Shown here: piece by piece, positions 21,240-32,459 of the stretch
How the letters are laid out: each line of letters begins with the position of its first letter
How positions within the stretch are numbered: the stretch's first letter is position 1
NCBI GenBank assembly: GCA_902563835.1
Contig: CACEZB010000002.1
Location: forward strand, 1-64,000
Reading direction: 5' to 3'
Origin: an uncultured SAR86 cluster bacterium
Lineage (GTDB): Bacteria; Pseudomonadota; Gammaproteobacteria; Magnimaribacterales; D2472
DNA: 64,000 nucleotides
Notes under the pieces: model-generated
The model's input: only the letters and a program-made list of their open reading frames with translations
What the model was told of the DNA's origin: nothing
The model's database searches: none
Program-made: the position numbers and the translations under genes

Positions 21240-22241
21240 CTAGCTTTTTTTTAATTTATTTAAAACTTCAGCATACCCTTCTGGTGTTAACCTAGGGCCA
21301 AAAGTTTCAACAATTTTTGATGAAGCAAAATTACTGAATTCTGCACATGTTGATAAATCTGAACCTTGTAAGTATGCATGCATAAATGAACCTGCATACA
21401 TATCACCTGCACCATTAGTGTCTACTGGCGTTATTTTAACTGCTGGAGAAGATATTATTTCACCATTTTTTATTACAATACTTCCTTTTGAGCCAGTTGT
21501 AATTGCAATCATATAGGATTGTGTTTTATAAAACTTTATTGCATCTTCTATATTTTCAGCACCTGCAAAAGCCATAGCTTCGTCATCATTGCAAAAAATC
21601 ATATCAATACCAAAAGACTCGATTTGTTTAAATTTATCCTTAAAACCATGAACAATACCTGAGTCAGATAAAGATAGTGCTTTTAAAGTATCTTGACCCT
21701 TTAAATTTTCAAGCACAGATAAAACAGCATTAAAATTATCATCGCTTGTTACCATATAGCCCTCAATATAAAAAATTTTAGAATTTCCTATTACTTCATA
21801 ATCAATATCCTTAGGACCTAAATAAGCACTTATTCCTAACATACTACTCATAGTTCTTTTGGCATCTGGAGTAACAAATATTAAACATTTACCAGTTGGC
21901 AAATCAGAATCTTCTTTACTAAATCCTATATGTTCAACACCTGCTATTTGCAAACTATCTAAATATTTTTTTCCATCCTCATCATTAGCAACCCTGCATA
22001 CGTGATGACATTTTGAGCCATAATTTGATGCAGCAACCAAAGAGTTAGTTGCAGACCCTCCACAATCACAAACTGATTCTGAGCCCATTTCATTGAGTTT
22101 ATTTATTATAGGCGAATGTTCTTCAGCAGAGGCAAGGGTCATTGAGTCAGGCTCAAGCCCAATTCCAGATAAAAAATCATGATCAACCATATATTGTGTA
22201 TCTACCAAGGCATTACCAAGTGCACTAATGTCGTATTTCAT
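21240..22241 (-). CDS. PfkB-family carbohydrate/adenosine kinase
   Basis: GGSATNSLVAASNYG; DTNGAGDMYAGSFMHAYLQG. Confidence 0.85.
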   Translation of the reverse strand: MKYDISALGNALVDTQYMVDHDFLSGIGLEPDSMTLASAEEHSPIINKLNEMGSESVCDCGGSATNSLVAASNYGSKCHHVCRVANDEDGKKYLDSLQIAGVEHIGFSKEDSDLPTGKCLIFVTPDAKRTMSSMLGISAYLGPKDIDYEVIGNSKIFYIEGYMVTSDDNFNAVLSVLENLKGQDTLKALSLSDSGIVHGFKDKFKQIESFGIDMIFCNDDEAMAFAGAENIEDAIKFYKTQSYMIAITTGSKGSIVIKNGEIISSPAVKITPVDTNGAGDMYAGSFMHAYLQGSDLSTCAEFSNFASSKIVETFGPRLTPEGYAEVLNKLKKS

Positions 22242-22242
22242 T

Positions 22243-23532
22243 TTATATTCCTTTCTTTAATATATTTTTAATAACACTAATTGTATTATTAATTTCTCTA
22301 TTCGTATGTTTTGTTGAGATAAAACCTGCTTCAAATTTTGATGGAGCAAAATAGATCCCGTTTTTAATACATTCATTAATAAATGATTTAAATTGTTGAT
22401 CATTTGTATTTATTACTTCATTGAGATTTTTAGGTAATTTTTTTGAAAAAAAGAATCCAAACATACCCCCAATTTGATTTGTCGACAAATGAATATTTTT
22501 TTCTAAAAAAAGACCTTTCATTTTTTCCAACATTGACTTAGATTTTGCTTCAAGACTTTCATAGGGGTTATCTTTAATTAAAAGTTTTATTAGTGCTGAT
22601 CCAGCAGCCATAGCTAAAGGATTTCCAGATAAAGTTCCTGCTTGATAAACAGGCCCATTTGGAGCTAAGCAATCCATAATATCTTTTCTTCCTCCAAATG
22701 CTCCAACAGGCAAACCACCACCAATAATTTTTCCCAAAGTAGTTAAATCAGGTTTTATTTTATAGATTTCTTGCGCGCCACCTAAAGATACCCTGAAACC
22801 AGACATTACCTCATCAAAGATTAATAACGATTTATTTTGAGCTGTCTTTTTTCTAATTAATTTTAAAAAAGATGGTTCACCTGGAATGAATCCCATATTT
22901 CCTGCAATAGGCTCAATAATAACTGCAGCTAAATCATTTTTAACCTTTTCAAATATTTTTAAAAAGTCTTTTGAGTTATTAAATTCACAACTTAATGTTT
23001 CTTTTGCAAGTTGAGGAGGTACTCCTGGAGAATCAGGCAATCCAAAAGTAGACACTCCCGACCCTGCTTTTATTAATAAAGAGTCAGCATGTCCATGGTA
23101 GCAACCATCAAATTTAATAATCTTATTTTTTTTAGTAAAACCCCTTGCAAGTCTAATAGCGCTCATAGTTGCTTCTGTTCCAGAGTTAACCATTCTTATT
23201 TTTTCAATAGAAGGAATGCATTTTTTTATTAGTTCAGCAGTTTTCGACTCTATGCTAGTTGGAGCACCATAACTAGTTCCTAATTTAACTTGTTTGGATA
23301 TGGCTTTTATAATTTTTGGATGCGAATGGCCCATTATCATGGGACCCCAAGATCCTATGTAATCTATATACTCATTATTATCTTCATCAAAAAGCTTCGA
23401 ACCTTTTGCCTTTTTAAAAAATATAGGATTCCCATTAATATTTTTGAAAGCCCTTACTGGAGAATTTACACCTCCCGGAATATGTAATTTGGCTTCTTTA
23501 AATAATTTTAGAGATTTATCTATCTTATTCAT
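22243..23532 (-). CDS. hemL: glutamate-1-semialdehyde 2,1-aminomutase
   Basis: PGGVNSPVRAF, NSGTEATMSAIRLARG, GKIIGGGLPVGAFGG. Confidence 0.95.
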   Translation of the reverse strand: MNKIDKSLKLFKEAKLHIPGGVNSPVRAFKNINGNPIFFKKAKGSKLFDEDNNEYIDYIGSWGPMIMGHSHPKIIKAISKQVKLGTSYGAPTSIESKTAELIKKCIPSIEKIRMVNSGTEATMSAIRLARGFTKKNKIIKFDGCYHGHADSLLIKAGSGVSTFGLPDSPGVPPQLAKETLSCEFNNSKDFLKIFEKVKNDLAAVIIEPIAGNMGFIPGEPSFLKLIRKKTAQNKSLLIFDEVMSGFRVSLGGAQEIYKIKPDLTTLGKIIGGGLPVGAFGGRKDIMDCLAPNGPVYQAGTLSGNPLAMAAGSALIKLLIKDNPYESLEAKSKSMLEKMKGLFLEKNIHLSTNQIGGMFGFFFSKKLPKNLNEVINTNDQQFKSFINECIKNGIYFAPSKFEAGFISTKHTNREINNTISVIKNILKKGI

Positions 23533-24044
23533 GATTTTAAACTTTCTGCAAAAGCTTTAACTTTCTCCCAATCAGTAAATTCATAGGTTTCTGATGTGTT
23601 TGTAGGTCCTTTGGTAATCCACATAATGAACTTTATTGCATACTTATCAAGAAACTTATATTTTGGGTATTCTATTTTACCAGCAAAAACACCAACCTTT
23701 TTTGGCATCCAATCAATATTTTTTAAAAATTTAATTAAATATGGATTAGTTTCAGGGGTGTTTTTGTTAGATTTTCTAGCTACAACATTAACAGAGAAAA
23801 ATGCATTATTTTTTTTATCTAAGTAATCCTTATTCTTTCTTATAAATTTATATAATTCTTTTCTATATTTTCCATACCTAATACTTGCTCCTATTATTAT
23901 GGTCTTATACTCATCTAAATTTATAAACTCCTTTGAGATAGGAAAAATATCTACTTCATCATTACCCATATGCTCACTAATTTTTTTGCAAATAGATTTA
24001 GTATGCCCATCAATCGAGGAGAAGAGAATTAAAGATTTATGCAT
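23529..24044 (-). CDS. hemG: menaquinone-dependent protoporphyrinogen IX dehydrogenase (flavodoxin-like)
   Basis: LFSSIDGHTKSICKKIS flavodoxin start, IIGASIRYGKYRKELYKFI; next to hemL. Confidence 0.85.
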   Translation of the reverse strand: MHKSLILFSSIDGHTKSICKKISEHMGNDEVDIFPISKEFINLDEYKTIIIGASIRYGKYRKELYKFIRKNKDYLDKKNNAFFSVNVVARKSNKNTPETNPYLIKFLKNIDWMPKKVGVFAGKIEYPKYKFLDKYAIKFIMWITKGPTNTSETYEFTDWEKVKAFAESLKS

Positions 24045-24141
24045 TAATTATATATTTTTAATTTAAATAGAATAACTTGAAAAAAAAGTTTTTAAGCATA
24101 ATTATATTTTATACTGATATTTAAAATTATAATGATTTGAT

Positions 24142-24639
24142 ATGAAAAAAATATTATTAATCATGGCAACAATTTGCTTCACTCAATTATATGCAGAAGT
24201 AAAGATTGAAGATTGTGCTTCGATAGAGTCTGACTCTAAGAGATTAGCTTGTTACGACTATCTTGTTACAGGCAAATCAGAGGCATCTGAAGAACTTCAA
24301 AATGCAGAAAATAGCAGTCAAGAAAATACGATAGGAAGAAGAACTATCCCTAAAGATTCAAGCTTTGGTTTATCTAAGAGACAAAGACAAGAAACTAAAA
24401 GATCTCCTTCAAAGCAATACTTATCTTCATCAATCTCAGAAATTACTAAGACTTATGGAGGAAAAACTCGTTTTAAGTTATCCAACAATCAGCTTTGGGA
24501 AACTCAATCAGTTGTTACATCGCAATTAGGAACTTTTAAAGTTAAAACTAAAATTATGATTGAAGAAGGAAGAATGGGTGGGTTTTGGATGATAAGCAAA
24601 CCATCAAATGTAAAGATTAAAGTTAAGAGGATTTCATAA
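24142..24639 (+). CDS. hypothetical exported protein
   Basis: Signal peptide; DCASIESDSKRLACYDYL motif. Confidence 0.6.
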   Translation: MKKILLIMATICFTQLYAEVKIEDCASIESDSKRLACYDYLVTGKSEASEELQNAENSSQENTIGRRTIPKDSSFGLSKRQRQETKRSPSKQYLSSSISEITKTYGGKTRFKLSNNQLWETQSVVTSQLGTFKVKTKIMIEEGRMGGFWMISKPSNVKIKVKRIS

Positions 24640-24640
24640 A

Positions 24641-24988
24641 GTGGCTTCTGGTAACTTAACACAATCAATCGATCTTACCGATAGCGCTCATGCAAGAATA
24701 GAGAATGTTATGAATTCTAATAAAGAACTTGGTTCAAAATTTAGAGTATATGTAACAGGTGGGGGCTGCTCTGGGTTTCAATATGGTTTTAAATTTGATT
24801 CAGAAGTAGCATTTGATGATGATGTTATTGAATTTGATAATTTTTCTGTATTGCTTGATTCAATGTCTTACCCATATCTATTTGGATCAACTTTAGATTT
24901 TGTAGAAGATTTATCAGGATCAAAGTTTGTTATAGAAAATCCTAATGCGCAAACAACATGCGGTTGTGGAGAGTCATTTACTATTTAG
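24641..24988 (+). CDS. erpA: iron-sulfur cluster insertion protein ErpA
   Basis: FRVYVTGGGCSGFQYGFKFD; QTTCGCGESFTI; GTG start. Confidence 0.93.
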   Translation: MASGNLTQSIDLTDSAHARIENVMNSNKELGSKFRVYVTGGGCSGFQYGFKFDSEVAFDDDVIEFDNFSVLLDSMSYPYLFGSTLDFVEDLSGSKFVIENPNAQTTCGCGESFTI

Positions 24989-26081
24989 GTTCGAAGATCT
25001 CACCTTTTTCTAAAAATGCTAAGTAAGCAAATGCTGCTGCTTCTACAAATTTAGAAGGAATTTCATTATCAGTAGTTTTTATTTCCACCCCAAGCTTATC
25101 TTTTATCAACTCCATAAGAAATATATTCATTGTGCCTCCTCCATGGAATATTACTTCATTAGGACAATCACAAAATATATAAAATTCTTTAATTTTTTCA
25201 GCAGTGTATTCACTAAAGGTTCTAAGTAAAGATGGAGTTTTGATTTCAAGGAATTCTTTATTATATAAAGGGTTATACTCATCAATATTTTCATAATTTT
25301 CATCATATAACCAGGGAACAAGATTGTAATATGCTTTTTTATCATCAGCTCTAGGATAAGCCATTTCTTTTTTCATTAATGTATCGAGAAGTTCATTATT
25401 TATTTCTCCTTTAGATGCTTCTATCCCATCAGTATCAAATGGGGTTCCTAATTTTTTTGAAGCAACTAAATCTAAAAGACAATTACCAGGCCCTACATCA
25501 GTTCCCATGATTACTTTTTCACCATTAAGGTAAGTCCCGTTAGCTATACCCCCAATGTTAAAAATTAATTTATTTTTATTTTTTTCAGCAAAAAGATATT
25601 TATGGAATACAGGGATAAGAGGCGCTCCCATACCACCGTTTTTGATATCAAATTGCCTAAAGTCAGCAATAACCCTAATATTGCTAGAATTAGCTAATAC
25701 CATGGGGTTTCCTAGTTGATAGCTTTCTGTATATGTATGGTGCGTAGTCTGCCCTGAGAAACCAATAGCATGGATATCTTTTTTTTCTATGTTTGTGTCT
25801 AAGATAAGATTATCAACAAGCGTATTAGTTGTTTTAAGAATGGCGTTATCAAGCCTAAGCATGTCTGGGTGGTCAGTCATATCTTTATATCCAGCTTTTA
25901 TACATTTTTCATAAGTTTCTTTATAAGTACCTTTTCTATCCCAAAAGAGATCTATAGATTCTGTATTAATTAGCTTAAAACCTTTATCAAATGACACTAG
26001 ACATCCATCAAGAGCATCAGCACTTGTGCCAGTCATTACACCAATAAAATATTTATCCATTTTCTTTAGAATTATATTCAT
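24981..26081 (-). CDS. anmK: anhydro-N-acetylmuramic acid kinase
   Basis: IGVMTGTSADALDGCLV; NIGGIANGTYL; GTDVGPGNCLLD. Confidence 0.93.
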   Translation of the reverse strand: MNIILKKMDKYFIGVMTGTSADALDGCLVSFDKGFKLINTESIDLFWDRKGTYKETYEKCIKAGYKDMTDHPDMLRLDNAILKTTNTLVDNLILDTNIEKKDIHAIGFSGQTTHHTYTESYQLGNPMVLANSSNIRVIADFRQFDIKNGGMGAPLIPVFHKYLFAEKNKNKLIFNIGGIANGTYLNGEKVIMGTDVGPGNCLLDLVASKKLGTPFDTDGIEASKGEINNELLDTLMKKEMAYPRADDKKAYYNLVPWLYDENYENIDEYNPLYNKEFLEIKTPSLLRTFSEYTAEKIKEFYIFCDCPNEVIFHGGGTMNIFLMELIKDKLGVEIKTTDNEIPSKFVEAAAFAYLAFLEKGEIFEPK

Positions 26082-27297
26082 TAAGTTCTTTAAGATTAAG
26101 ACTTAATATATTTTCAAAACTTTCTAATTGATTTTTATTTATTGGTTTAGCAGAAGGAAGTTTTACTTTTACAGGATCTGTTCTTTTTCTGCCTTGCCAA
26201 AATTCAAAATGAAGATGAGGACCTGTTGCCCATCCTGAATCACCAACATAAGCAATGATTTCTCCTTGTTTTACCTTGCTACCAACTTTAGCTCTTGAAT
26301 TGAATCTTTCTAAATGTGCATACAAAGTTTTAATATTTCCACCATGTTTTATTTCAACAGTTCTACCATAACCACTTTTTTCACCAACAAAGGATATGAT
26401 CCCATCTCCAGATGCCTGGACTGGGGTATTTCTTTTTGCTGCATAGTCTACTCCGTTATGAGCTTTTATCTTATGTAAGATTGGATGCATTCGATTTGGA
26501 TTAAAGTGAGAACTTATATATGCAAAATCTAGCGGAGCCCTTAAAAAAGCCTTTCTTACATTATTGCCATTTTCATCAAAGTATTGTTTGCCTTGAATAT
26601 CATCGAAAAACCTTTGTGCTATAAAGCGCTCACCTTTATTAATAAACTCAGCAAAAATAATATCACCACTAGAAATTTGTTCACCTTCAGAGTAATCAGT
26701 TTCAAAAATAACTGAGAACTGATCTCCTTTTCTAACATCAAAAATAAAGTCTACATCCCATCCAAATATATATGCAAAATCCATAATAATGCTATCAGGC
26801 ATGCCTACTTTTAATGCATCTTGATAAAAAGAACTCGATATTATTCCTTTTTTAAAAGATTTAATATTTTGGATTTTTTTTTCTAGTTTTTGAATGGACA
26901 CACCGTCAGACAAGTCAATTAAAATAGAATTTATCTTATCTTTAATAATTTCAATATTAACTATATCTTCATTTACATAGTTAAATTCCATTTTGTCGCC
27001 AGGCTTAATGCTTGATAAAAGGTTATTCTCATCAAAATTAAAGATCTTATATGCTGTATTTAAAGGAATTTCTTTTTCTTCAAATATTACAGATAAGCTG
27101 TCACCCTTTTTTACTTCATGGAAGAGGGTATTTTTTACTTTTGGTAACGACTTATTAAAATCCTTTGTAATTGATATTTCTTCAATGGGTGCTGGTTTAT
27201 TTATTACAGAATCAACATAAAGCAATATTATGAAGATAATTGAAACAAAAAATAAGCCAAGAACTATTTTAATTGGTGATTCTTTAAAGCCAATCAT
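26053..27297 (-). CDS. M23 family metallopeptidase with LysM/OapA-like region
   Basis: AHNGVDYAAKRNTPVQASGDG; GWATGPHLHFEFW. Confidence 0.88.
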   Translation of the reverse strand: MIGFKESPIKIVLGLFFVSIIFIILLYVDSVINKPAPIEEISITKDFNKSLPKVKNTLFHEVKKGDSLSVIFEEKEIPLNTAYKIFNFDENNLLSSIKPGDKMEFNYVNEDIVNIEIIKDKINSILIDLSDGVSIQKLEKKIQNIKSFKKGIISSSFYQDALKVGMPDSIIMDFAYIFGWDVDFIFDVRKGDQFSVIFETDYSEGEQISSGDIIFAEFINKGERFIAQRFFDDIQGKQYFDENGNNVRKAFLRAPLDFAYISSHFNPNRMHPILHKIKAHNGVDYAAKRNTPVQASGDGIISFVGEKSGYGRTVEIKHGGNIKTLYAHLERFNSRAKVGSKVKQGEIIAYVGDSGWATGPHLHFEFWQGRKRTDPVKVKLPSAKPINKNQLESFENILSLNLKELNEYNSKENG

Positions 27298-30200
27298 ACA
27301 TCCTCTTGAATATTCAAAAGTTCAGTGTTTCCTCCAAATGCAACTGAATTTTTAGAAACTACTTTTTCATTTAGAAATTGCAAAAGATAATTTGGTCCGC
27401 CAGCCTTAAAACCACTTCCAGACAATCCAACGCCTCCAAACGGTTGTGATCCAACAACAGCTCCAACCATATCTCTATTGATATAAATATTTCCTACTTT
27501 TAATTTTTTTGCAAAGTAATCAGCGCGTGATTCAATTCTAGTATGAACCCCTAATGTTAAGCCATAGCCGCTAGTATTTATCTGTTCAATCAACTCTTCA
27601 ATATCATTAGAAGAATATTTTAGAACATGAAGTATTGGACCAAACTGCTCTTTTTGAATATTAGATATTTTATCAATAGTAACCAAGGTAGGAGAAAGAT
27701 AAGGATCTTCTGTATTGCTATGTGATTGAAAAACATCCATCCCTTTTTCATGACAATCAGTTATATATTGATTTAAATTATCTAATGCTTGCTTATTTAT
27801 AATAGGACCTATATCTGAATCGAAGTTATTTGTATCACCTATTTTTTGGGTAAGCATATTGCCTTTAACCATACCGATTAGATCGTTATAAATTTCTTCT
27901 TGAATACATAAAATTCTTAAGGCAGAGCATCTTTGACCAGCACTATCGAAGGCTGACCTAATCACATCATCAGTGACTTGCTCAAGAAGGGCACTTGAAT
28001 CAACAATCATTGCATTAATCCCCCCAGTTTCAGCTATCAAAGGTATGATTTCAGATTGATTTTTAATTAAATTAGATTGTATTTTTTTCGCAGTTGGAAG
28101 CGATCCAGTAAATGCTACTCCTTGTAAAGAGTTTGTTTTAGTTAATACATCTCCATAAGAACCATCTCCCAAGACCAGTTCCAAGGCATCCTTTGGTATT
28201 CCTAGTTCATGGAATTTTTTAACTACAAGAAAACCAAGTATTGAAGTGTGTTCAGAGGGTTTGACTATAACCTTGTTTCCACAGGCTAGTGCTGCAGAAA
28301 TTTGACCTATCAAAATAGCAACTGGAAAATTCCATGGGCTTATACATAGAAATCTGCCCTTTGGAGTATATGAAATATTATTTTCTTCCCCTGTTGGCCC
28401 ATCTAGCTGACTCTCATTATTTATAAGTTTAATAATTTCTTTAGAGTAATATCTTAAGAAATCGACCCCTTCTCTAATTTCATCAACAGCATTTTGGATT
28501 GTTTTCCCAGCTTCGTTGATCAAAAAATAAATAAGCTCATAAGGTTTTTCTTCTATGTCATCAGCAATTTTTTCTAAAATCTTAGCTCTTTCGTCTACGT
28601 TAATATTCTTCCAATCCGAAGCATTGTTATTATCAAGACACTTATTAAGTAGGGTTGGATCATCTAAAGCAACTGAACCTAATTCAATCCCGTTACAAAT
28701 TGAATTGACTTTATTTGTTGATAAACTCGTTTCGCTTCTTCCTTCGTATATAGAATGAGCATGAATTAATTTACCTTCAAATGATTTTAATTCTTCCTCT
28801 ATGCTATCTAAATTTTCTTTTTCAGTAATATCCATACCAGTTGAATTTAATCTTGTACCAAATATCTTTTTGGGTAAAGGTATTTCTTTGCTTTCGCTCT
28901 TCATTCTGATAAATGGGTTTTCTGCCAACCAGCTTGAGTCTGTTTCAGAGTCCAATAATCTATTTATAAAAGAGCTATTAGCTCCATTTTCTAATAGCCT
29001 CCTAACTAAATAGGGCAGTAAATCTTTGTAATTACCTATTGGAGCATATACAGAAGGAACTCCTTCTAAATTGAGTATTTTAGCCGCGCTTTTATATAAA
29101 AGTTCGCCCATGCCATATAGCCTTTGAAATTCATAGTTATTATCTTTTCCAAGATGGTGAATAGCAGAAATTGTATGCGCATTATGAGTAGCAAATTTAG
29201 GGAATATATTTTTATTTTTTAAAATTTCTTTAGCGCAAGCTAAATATGCAATATCAGTAATTGATTTTTTTGAGAATACCGGATATCCATCATAACCTGC
29301 TACTTGGGCATGTTTTATTTCATAATCCCAATAAGCTCCCTTTACCAGCCTGACATGCATCCCAGCTCTTTTTTTAAGTAAATTATTTATATACTCAATC
29401 ACATCGAAGCTTCTTTTTCCATATGCTTGCAATGCAATACCAAACCCTGGCCAATCTTTAATTTTTTGTTCAAGAGCTAACTTTTCAATTATATAAAGAC
29501 TTAAAGAGAGTCTATCTTGTTCTTCAGCATCAATAGTTATTTCGACTCCTTTAGAATGGGCATGATTAATTAATTCAATTAATCTTGGAATAAGCTCAGA
29601 TTCTACTTCATTAAATTTTTTCATCTCATACCTAGGATGGAGAGCAGAGATTTTTATTGAAACCCCATTAGAAAGGTTTTTTGTTAAGTTTATTTTTCCT
29701 ACTTCATCAATTGCATTTAGATACGATTCAAAATAATTTTTAGCCTGTGCATCAGTCCTGGCTGCCTCGCCAAGCATATCGAATGAATATGTTTCTTTCT
29801 GCAAATCTTTTAGTTTTTCTATATCTTTAAAATTTTTACCAATTACAAACTCTTGACTCAAAATTTGCATGGCTGCCAATACAGCATTTCTTATTGGCAT
29901 CTCTCCGGATTTTGAAATAAGACTAGTAACAAAATTATTTGGATCTTTTGACCATTCAGGTGGTGTTGTGACAACCTTTCCAGCAAGGAGCAGGCCCCAA
30001 GTTGATGCATTTACAAAAAGACTGTCAGCCTGATTTAAATGGCTTATCCATTCACCCTCTGATAATTTTTCTGAGATTATTAGATCACGAGTCTTTTTAT
30101 CTGGAATCCTTAATACAGATTCAGCAAGACACATTAGAGCAACACCTTCTTTATTATCCAGACCATACTCATTTAAGAAAGCGTCGAGTTTGGTGCGTCC

Positions 30201-30344
30201 ACTTTTATTTTGTCTGCAAAGTTCAATAATATTTTTTGCATTATCTGAGATTGATGGCTCTTCTAAAAATTTAGATGTATCTGTGAGGCCTAATAAGATC
30301 TCAGCATCAGATATAAATTTATTTTTTGCCTTTAACATAGCCAA
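27294..30344 (-). CDS. putA: bifunctional proline dehydrogenase / L-glutamate gamma-semialdehyde dehydrogenase
   Basis: ProDH domain (MHVRLVKGAYWDYEIKHAQ) and ALDH domain (SPWNFPVAILIGQISAAL, AETGGINAMIVDSSA, SAGQRCSALR). Confidence 0.95.
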   Translation of the reverse strand: MAMLKAKNKFISDAEILLGLTDTSKFLEEPSISDNAKNIIELCRQNKSGRTKLDAFLNEYGLDNKEGVALMCLAESVLRIPDKKTRDLIISEKLSEGEWISHLNQADSLFVNASTWGLLLAGKVVTTPPEWSKDPNNFVTSLISKSGEMPIRNAVLAAMQILSQEFVIGKNFKDIEKLKDLQKETYSFDMLGEAARTDAQAKNYFESYLNAIDEVGKINLTKNLSNGVSIKISALHPRYEMKKFNEVESELIPRLIELINHAHSKGVEITIDAEEQDRLSLSLYIIEKLALEQKIKDWPGFGIALQAYGKRSFDVIEYINNLLKKRAGMHVRLVKGAYWDYEIKHAQVAGYDGYPVFSKKSITDIAYLACAKEILKNKNIFPKFATHNAHTISAIHHLGKDNNYEFQRLYGMGELLYKSAAKILNLEGVPSVYAPIGNYKDLLPYLVRRLLENGANSSFINRLLDSETDSSWLAENPFIRMKSESKEIPLPKKIFGTRLNSTGMDITEKENLDSIEEELKSFEGKLIHAHSIYEGRSETSLSTNKVNSICNGIELGSVALDDPTLLNKCLDNNNASDWKNINVDERAKILEKIADDIEEKPYELIYFLINEAGKTIQNAVDEIREGVDFLRYYSKEIIKLINNESQLDGPTGEENNISYTPKGRFLCISPWNFPVAILIGQISAALACGNKVIVKPSEHTSILGFLVVKKFHELGIPKDALELVLGDGSYGDVLTKTNSLQGVAFTGSLPTAKKIQSNLIKNQSEIIPLIAETGGINAMIVDSSALLEQVTDDVIRSAFDSAGQRCSALRILCIQEEIYNDLIGMVKGNMLTQKIGDTNNFDSDIGPIINKQALDNLNQYITDCHEKGMDVFQSHSNTEDPYLSPTLVTIDKISNIQKEQFGPILHVLKYSSNDIEELIEQINTSGYGLTLGVHTRIESRADYFAKKLKVGNIYINRDMVGAVVGSQPFGGVGLSGSGFKAGGPNYLLQFLNEKVVSKNSVAFGGNTELLNIQEDV

Positions 30345-30416
30345 TATTTTAATCTTTAAGTACCAAGTAGCAACTTTGTGATTCTAATAATCATTTAAAA
30401 ATACTATGATAGTAAT

Positions 30417-31604
30417 ATGAAAGATGCATTAAAGCTTATTAAAAGAGGAGCGGACGAGATTCTGACAGAAGCTGATTTAAAAAAGAAATTTGAATCAGGT
30501 AAACAATTGGTTATAAAAGCAGGATTTGACCCAACTGCTCCAGATCTTCATTTTGGACATACAGTATTATTAAATAAACTTAGACACTTTCAAGACTTAG
30601 GTCACAAAGTCATTTTCTTAATTGGTGATTTTACAGGCCGGATTGGAGATCCATCTGGAATTAATAAGACAAGGCCGATACTAGATGCCAAAGATTTAGT
30701 TGAGAATGCAAAAACATACGAGAAACAAGTTTATAAAATTCTTAAAAAAGATCTAACTGAGATTAAATTTAATTCTGAATGGTGTGATAAATTAGGTGCC
30801 GATGGGTTGATAGGACTTGCATCAAGATATAATGTTGCACGCATGCTTGAAAGAGATGATTTTAATAAAAGATTCACATCAAATAAAAGCATTGCTATCC
30901 ATGAATTTTTATATCCTTTAGTTCAAGGCTATGACTCAGTTGCTTTAGAGGTAGATGTAGAATGTGGCGGAACTGATCAAAAATTTAATCTTCTGGTAGG
31001 TAGAGAACTTCAAAGGGACTACGGACAAGAACCACAAGTGGTAATAACTGTGCCTATATTAGAAGGACTAGATGGCGTAAAGAAGATGTCAAAATCATTA
31101 GATAACTATATCGCTATTGATGAAGATCCAGATGACATGTTTGGAAAGATTATGTCAATTTCCGATGAGTTAATGTGGCGTTGGTTTGAACTATTAAGTT
31201 TTATTCCTGAAGAAGAAATAGCAAAATTAAAAACGGAGATGGATTCTGGTAAAAATCCACGCGATATTAAATTTGTTTTAGCTGAAGAATTGGTAGATAG
31301 ATTTCATAATGAGGGCGACGGTAAGAAATGTATGGATACTTTCTTGAAAAGATTTCAAAAAGGTCAAATGCCAGATGAAATAGAAAGCATTCAGGTAGAT
31401 ATAGAAGGCGATTCTATTCTTTTAGTAAATCTTCTTAAAGACACCAAGATGATTGCAAGTGTATCTGAAGGCAATAGGTTAATTCAGCAAGGCGGCATTA
31501 AAATAAATTCTGAAAAAGTTGAAGACCAAAAATTAGAGGTTAACAAAGGTTCAGAGAATATTTATCAAGTTGGCAAAAGAAAATTCTTAAAAATTAAAGT
31601 ATAG
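30417..31604 (+). CDS. tyrS: tyrosyl-tRNA synthetase
   Basis: [24 protein letters not shown]4 domain at C-terminus. Confidence 0.95.
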   Translation: MKDALKLIKRGADEILTEADLKKKFESGKQLVIKAGFDPTAPDLHFGHTVLLNKLRHFQDLGHKVIFLIGDFTGRIGDPSGINKTRPILDAKDLVENAKTYEKQVYKILKKDLTEIKFNSEWCDKLGADGLIGLASRYNVARMLERDDFNKRFTSNKSIAIHEFLYPLVQGYDSVALEVDVECGGTDQKFNLLVGRELQRDYGQEPQVVITVPILEGLDGVKKMSKSLDNYIAIDEDPDDMFGKIMSISDELMWRWFELLSFIPEEEIAKLKTEMDSGKNPRDIKFVLAEELVDRFHNEGDGKKCMDTFLKRFQKGQMPDEIESIQVDIEGDSILLVNLLKDTKMIASVSEGNRLIQQGGIKINSEKVEDQKLEVNKGSENIYQVGKRKFLKIKV

Positions 31605-32057
31605 ATGAGAGCTATTGTAATAATATTTAGTTTTCTTATTTTGGTTTCATGTTCTCAAGACAGTCCTAATATTCAACAAATTGAAAACTTACAATTCTTT
31701 ATTGATAACAAAAAAAATGATCAAGTTGTTGAGATTGAACCTGGACTCCAATATTTAGTTATTGATTCAGGAGACCCCGACAGTGAAACTCCTGAACTAA
31801 CGCAAACTATCTCTGCTCACTTTCATGGGACACTTACTAATGGAGAAGTTTTTTGGAGCTCATTAGATTCTGAGCCTTTAGAAATTGAACTATCAAAATT
31901 AATTGTAGGATGTCAAAAAACTATTTCGTTAATGAGAGCAGGAGATAAATGGATGGTATATATTGACCCAACTATGGCTTATGGAGAGGAAGGAAGACCA
32001 GGTATTCCATCTAACTCAATTCTTATATTTGAGATTGAACTTCTTGAAATTTCTTAA
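31605..32057 (+). CDS. FKBP-type peptidyl-prolyl isomerase lipoprotein
   Basis: Lipobox LVSC; MRAGDKWMVYIDPTMAYGEEGRPGIPSNSILIFEIELLEI. Confidence 0.85.
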   Translation: MRAIVIIFSFLILVSCSQDSPNIQQIENLQFFIDNKKNDQVVEIEPGLQYLVIDSGDPDSETPELTQTISAHFHGTLTNGEVFWSSLDSEPLEIELSKLIVGCQKTISLMRAGDKWMVYIDPTMAYGEEGRPGIPSNSILIFEIELLEIS

Positions 32058-32165
32058 AATATCCCCATATAAATAAGTGTAAAGAAAGAAATAAATTCCT
32101 TATTTCAGATTCAAATACATATGCCGATAAACCTAATTCTAGGTTTATTATTTATGGAGAAAAAT

Positions 32166-32459
32166 ATGGAACAAATATATAGAAAGAAGTTTCCTCATGG
32201 GAGTCATACTGTTTATTGTCAATATGGAGGTATGGGAGATCTAACTTTAAGCTCATTTCATTATGGTTCTGATGTAGAAGACTATTGGGGAAATGATGAA
32301 TATGAATATTATTTCACGGTACATAAATCAGGAGTATCAAAATTCTTTATCAATTGTCTAGCAAAAGGATTTAATTCTAATGAAAAATTTACTTTAAAAA
32401 ACTTAAAAGAAATGTGTGATAAATTGAATATCCAATATACAACTGATAGTTATGTCTAA
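32166..32459 (+). CDS. hypothetical protein
   Basis: ORF 32121..32459 with probable real start at internal ATG (MEQIYRKKFPHGSHTVYCQYGG...) after GGAGAAAAAT; no recognised family. Confidence 0.5.
   Translation: MEQIYRKKFPHGSHTVYCQYGGMGDLTLSSFHYGSDVEDYWGNDEYEYYFTVHKSGVSKFFINCLAKGFNSNEKFTLKNLKEMCDKLNIQYTTDSYV

Noticed and set aside
24142-24639. Secretion-system component based on the DCASIESDSKRLACYDYL motif
   Set aside because: The motif is shared by many exported proteins and no secretion genes are nearby.
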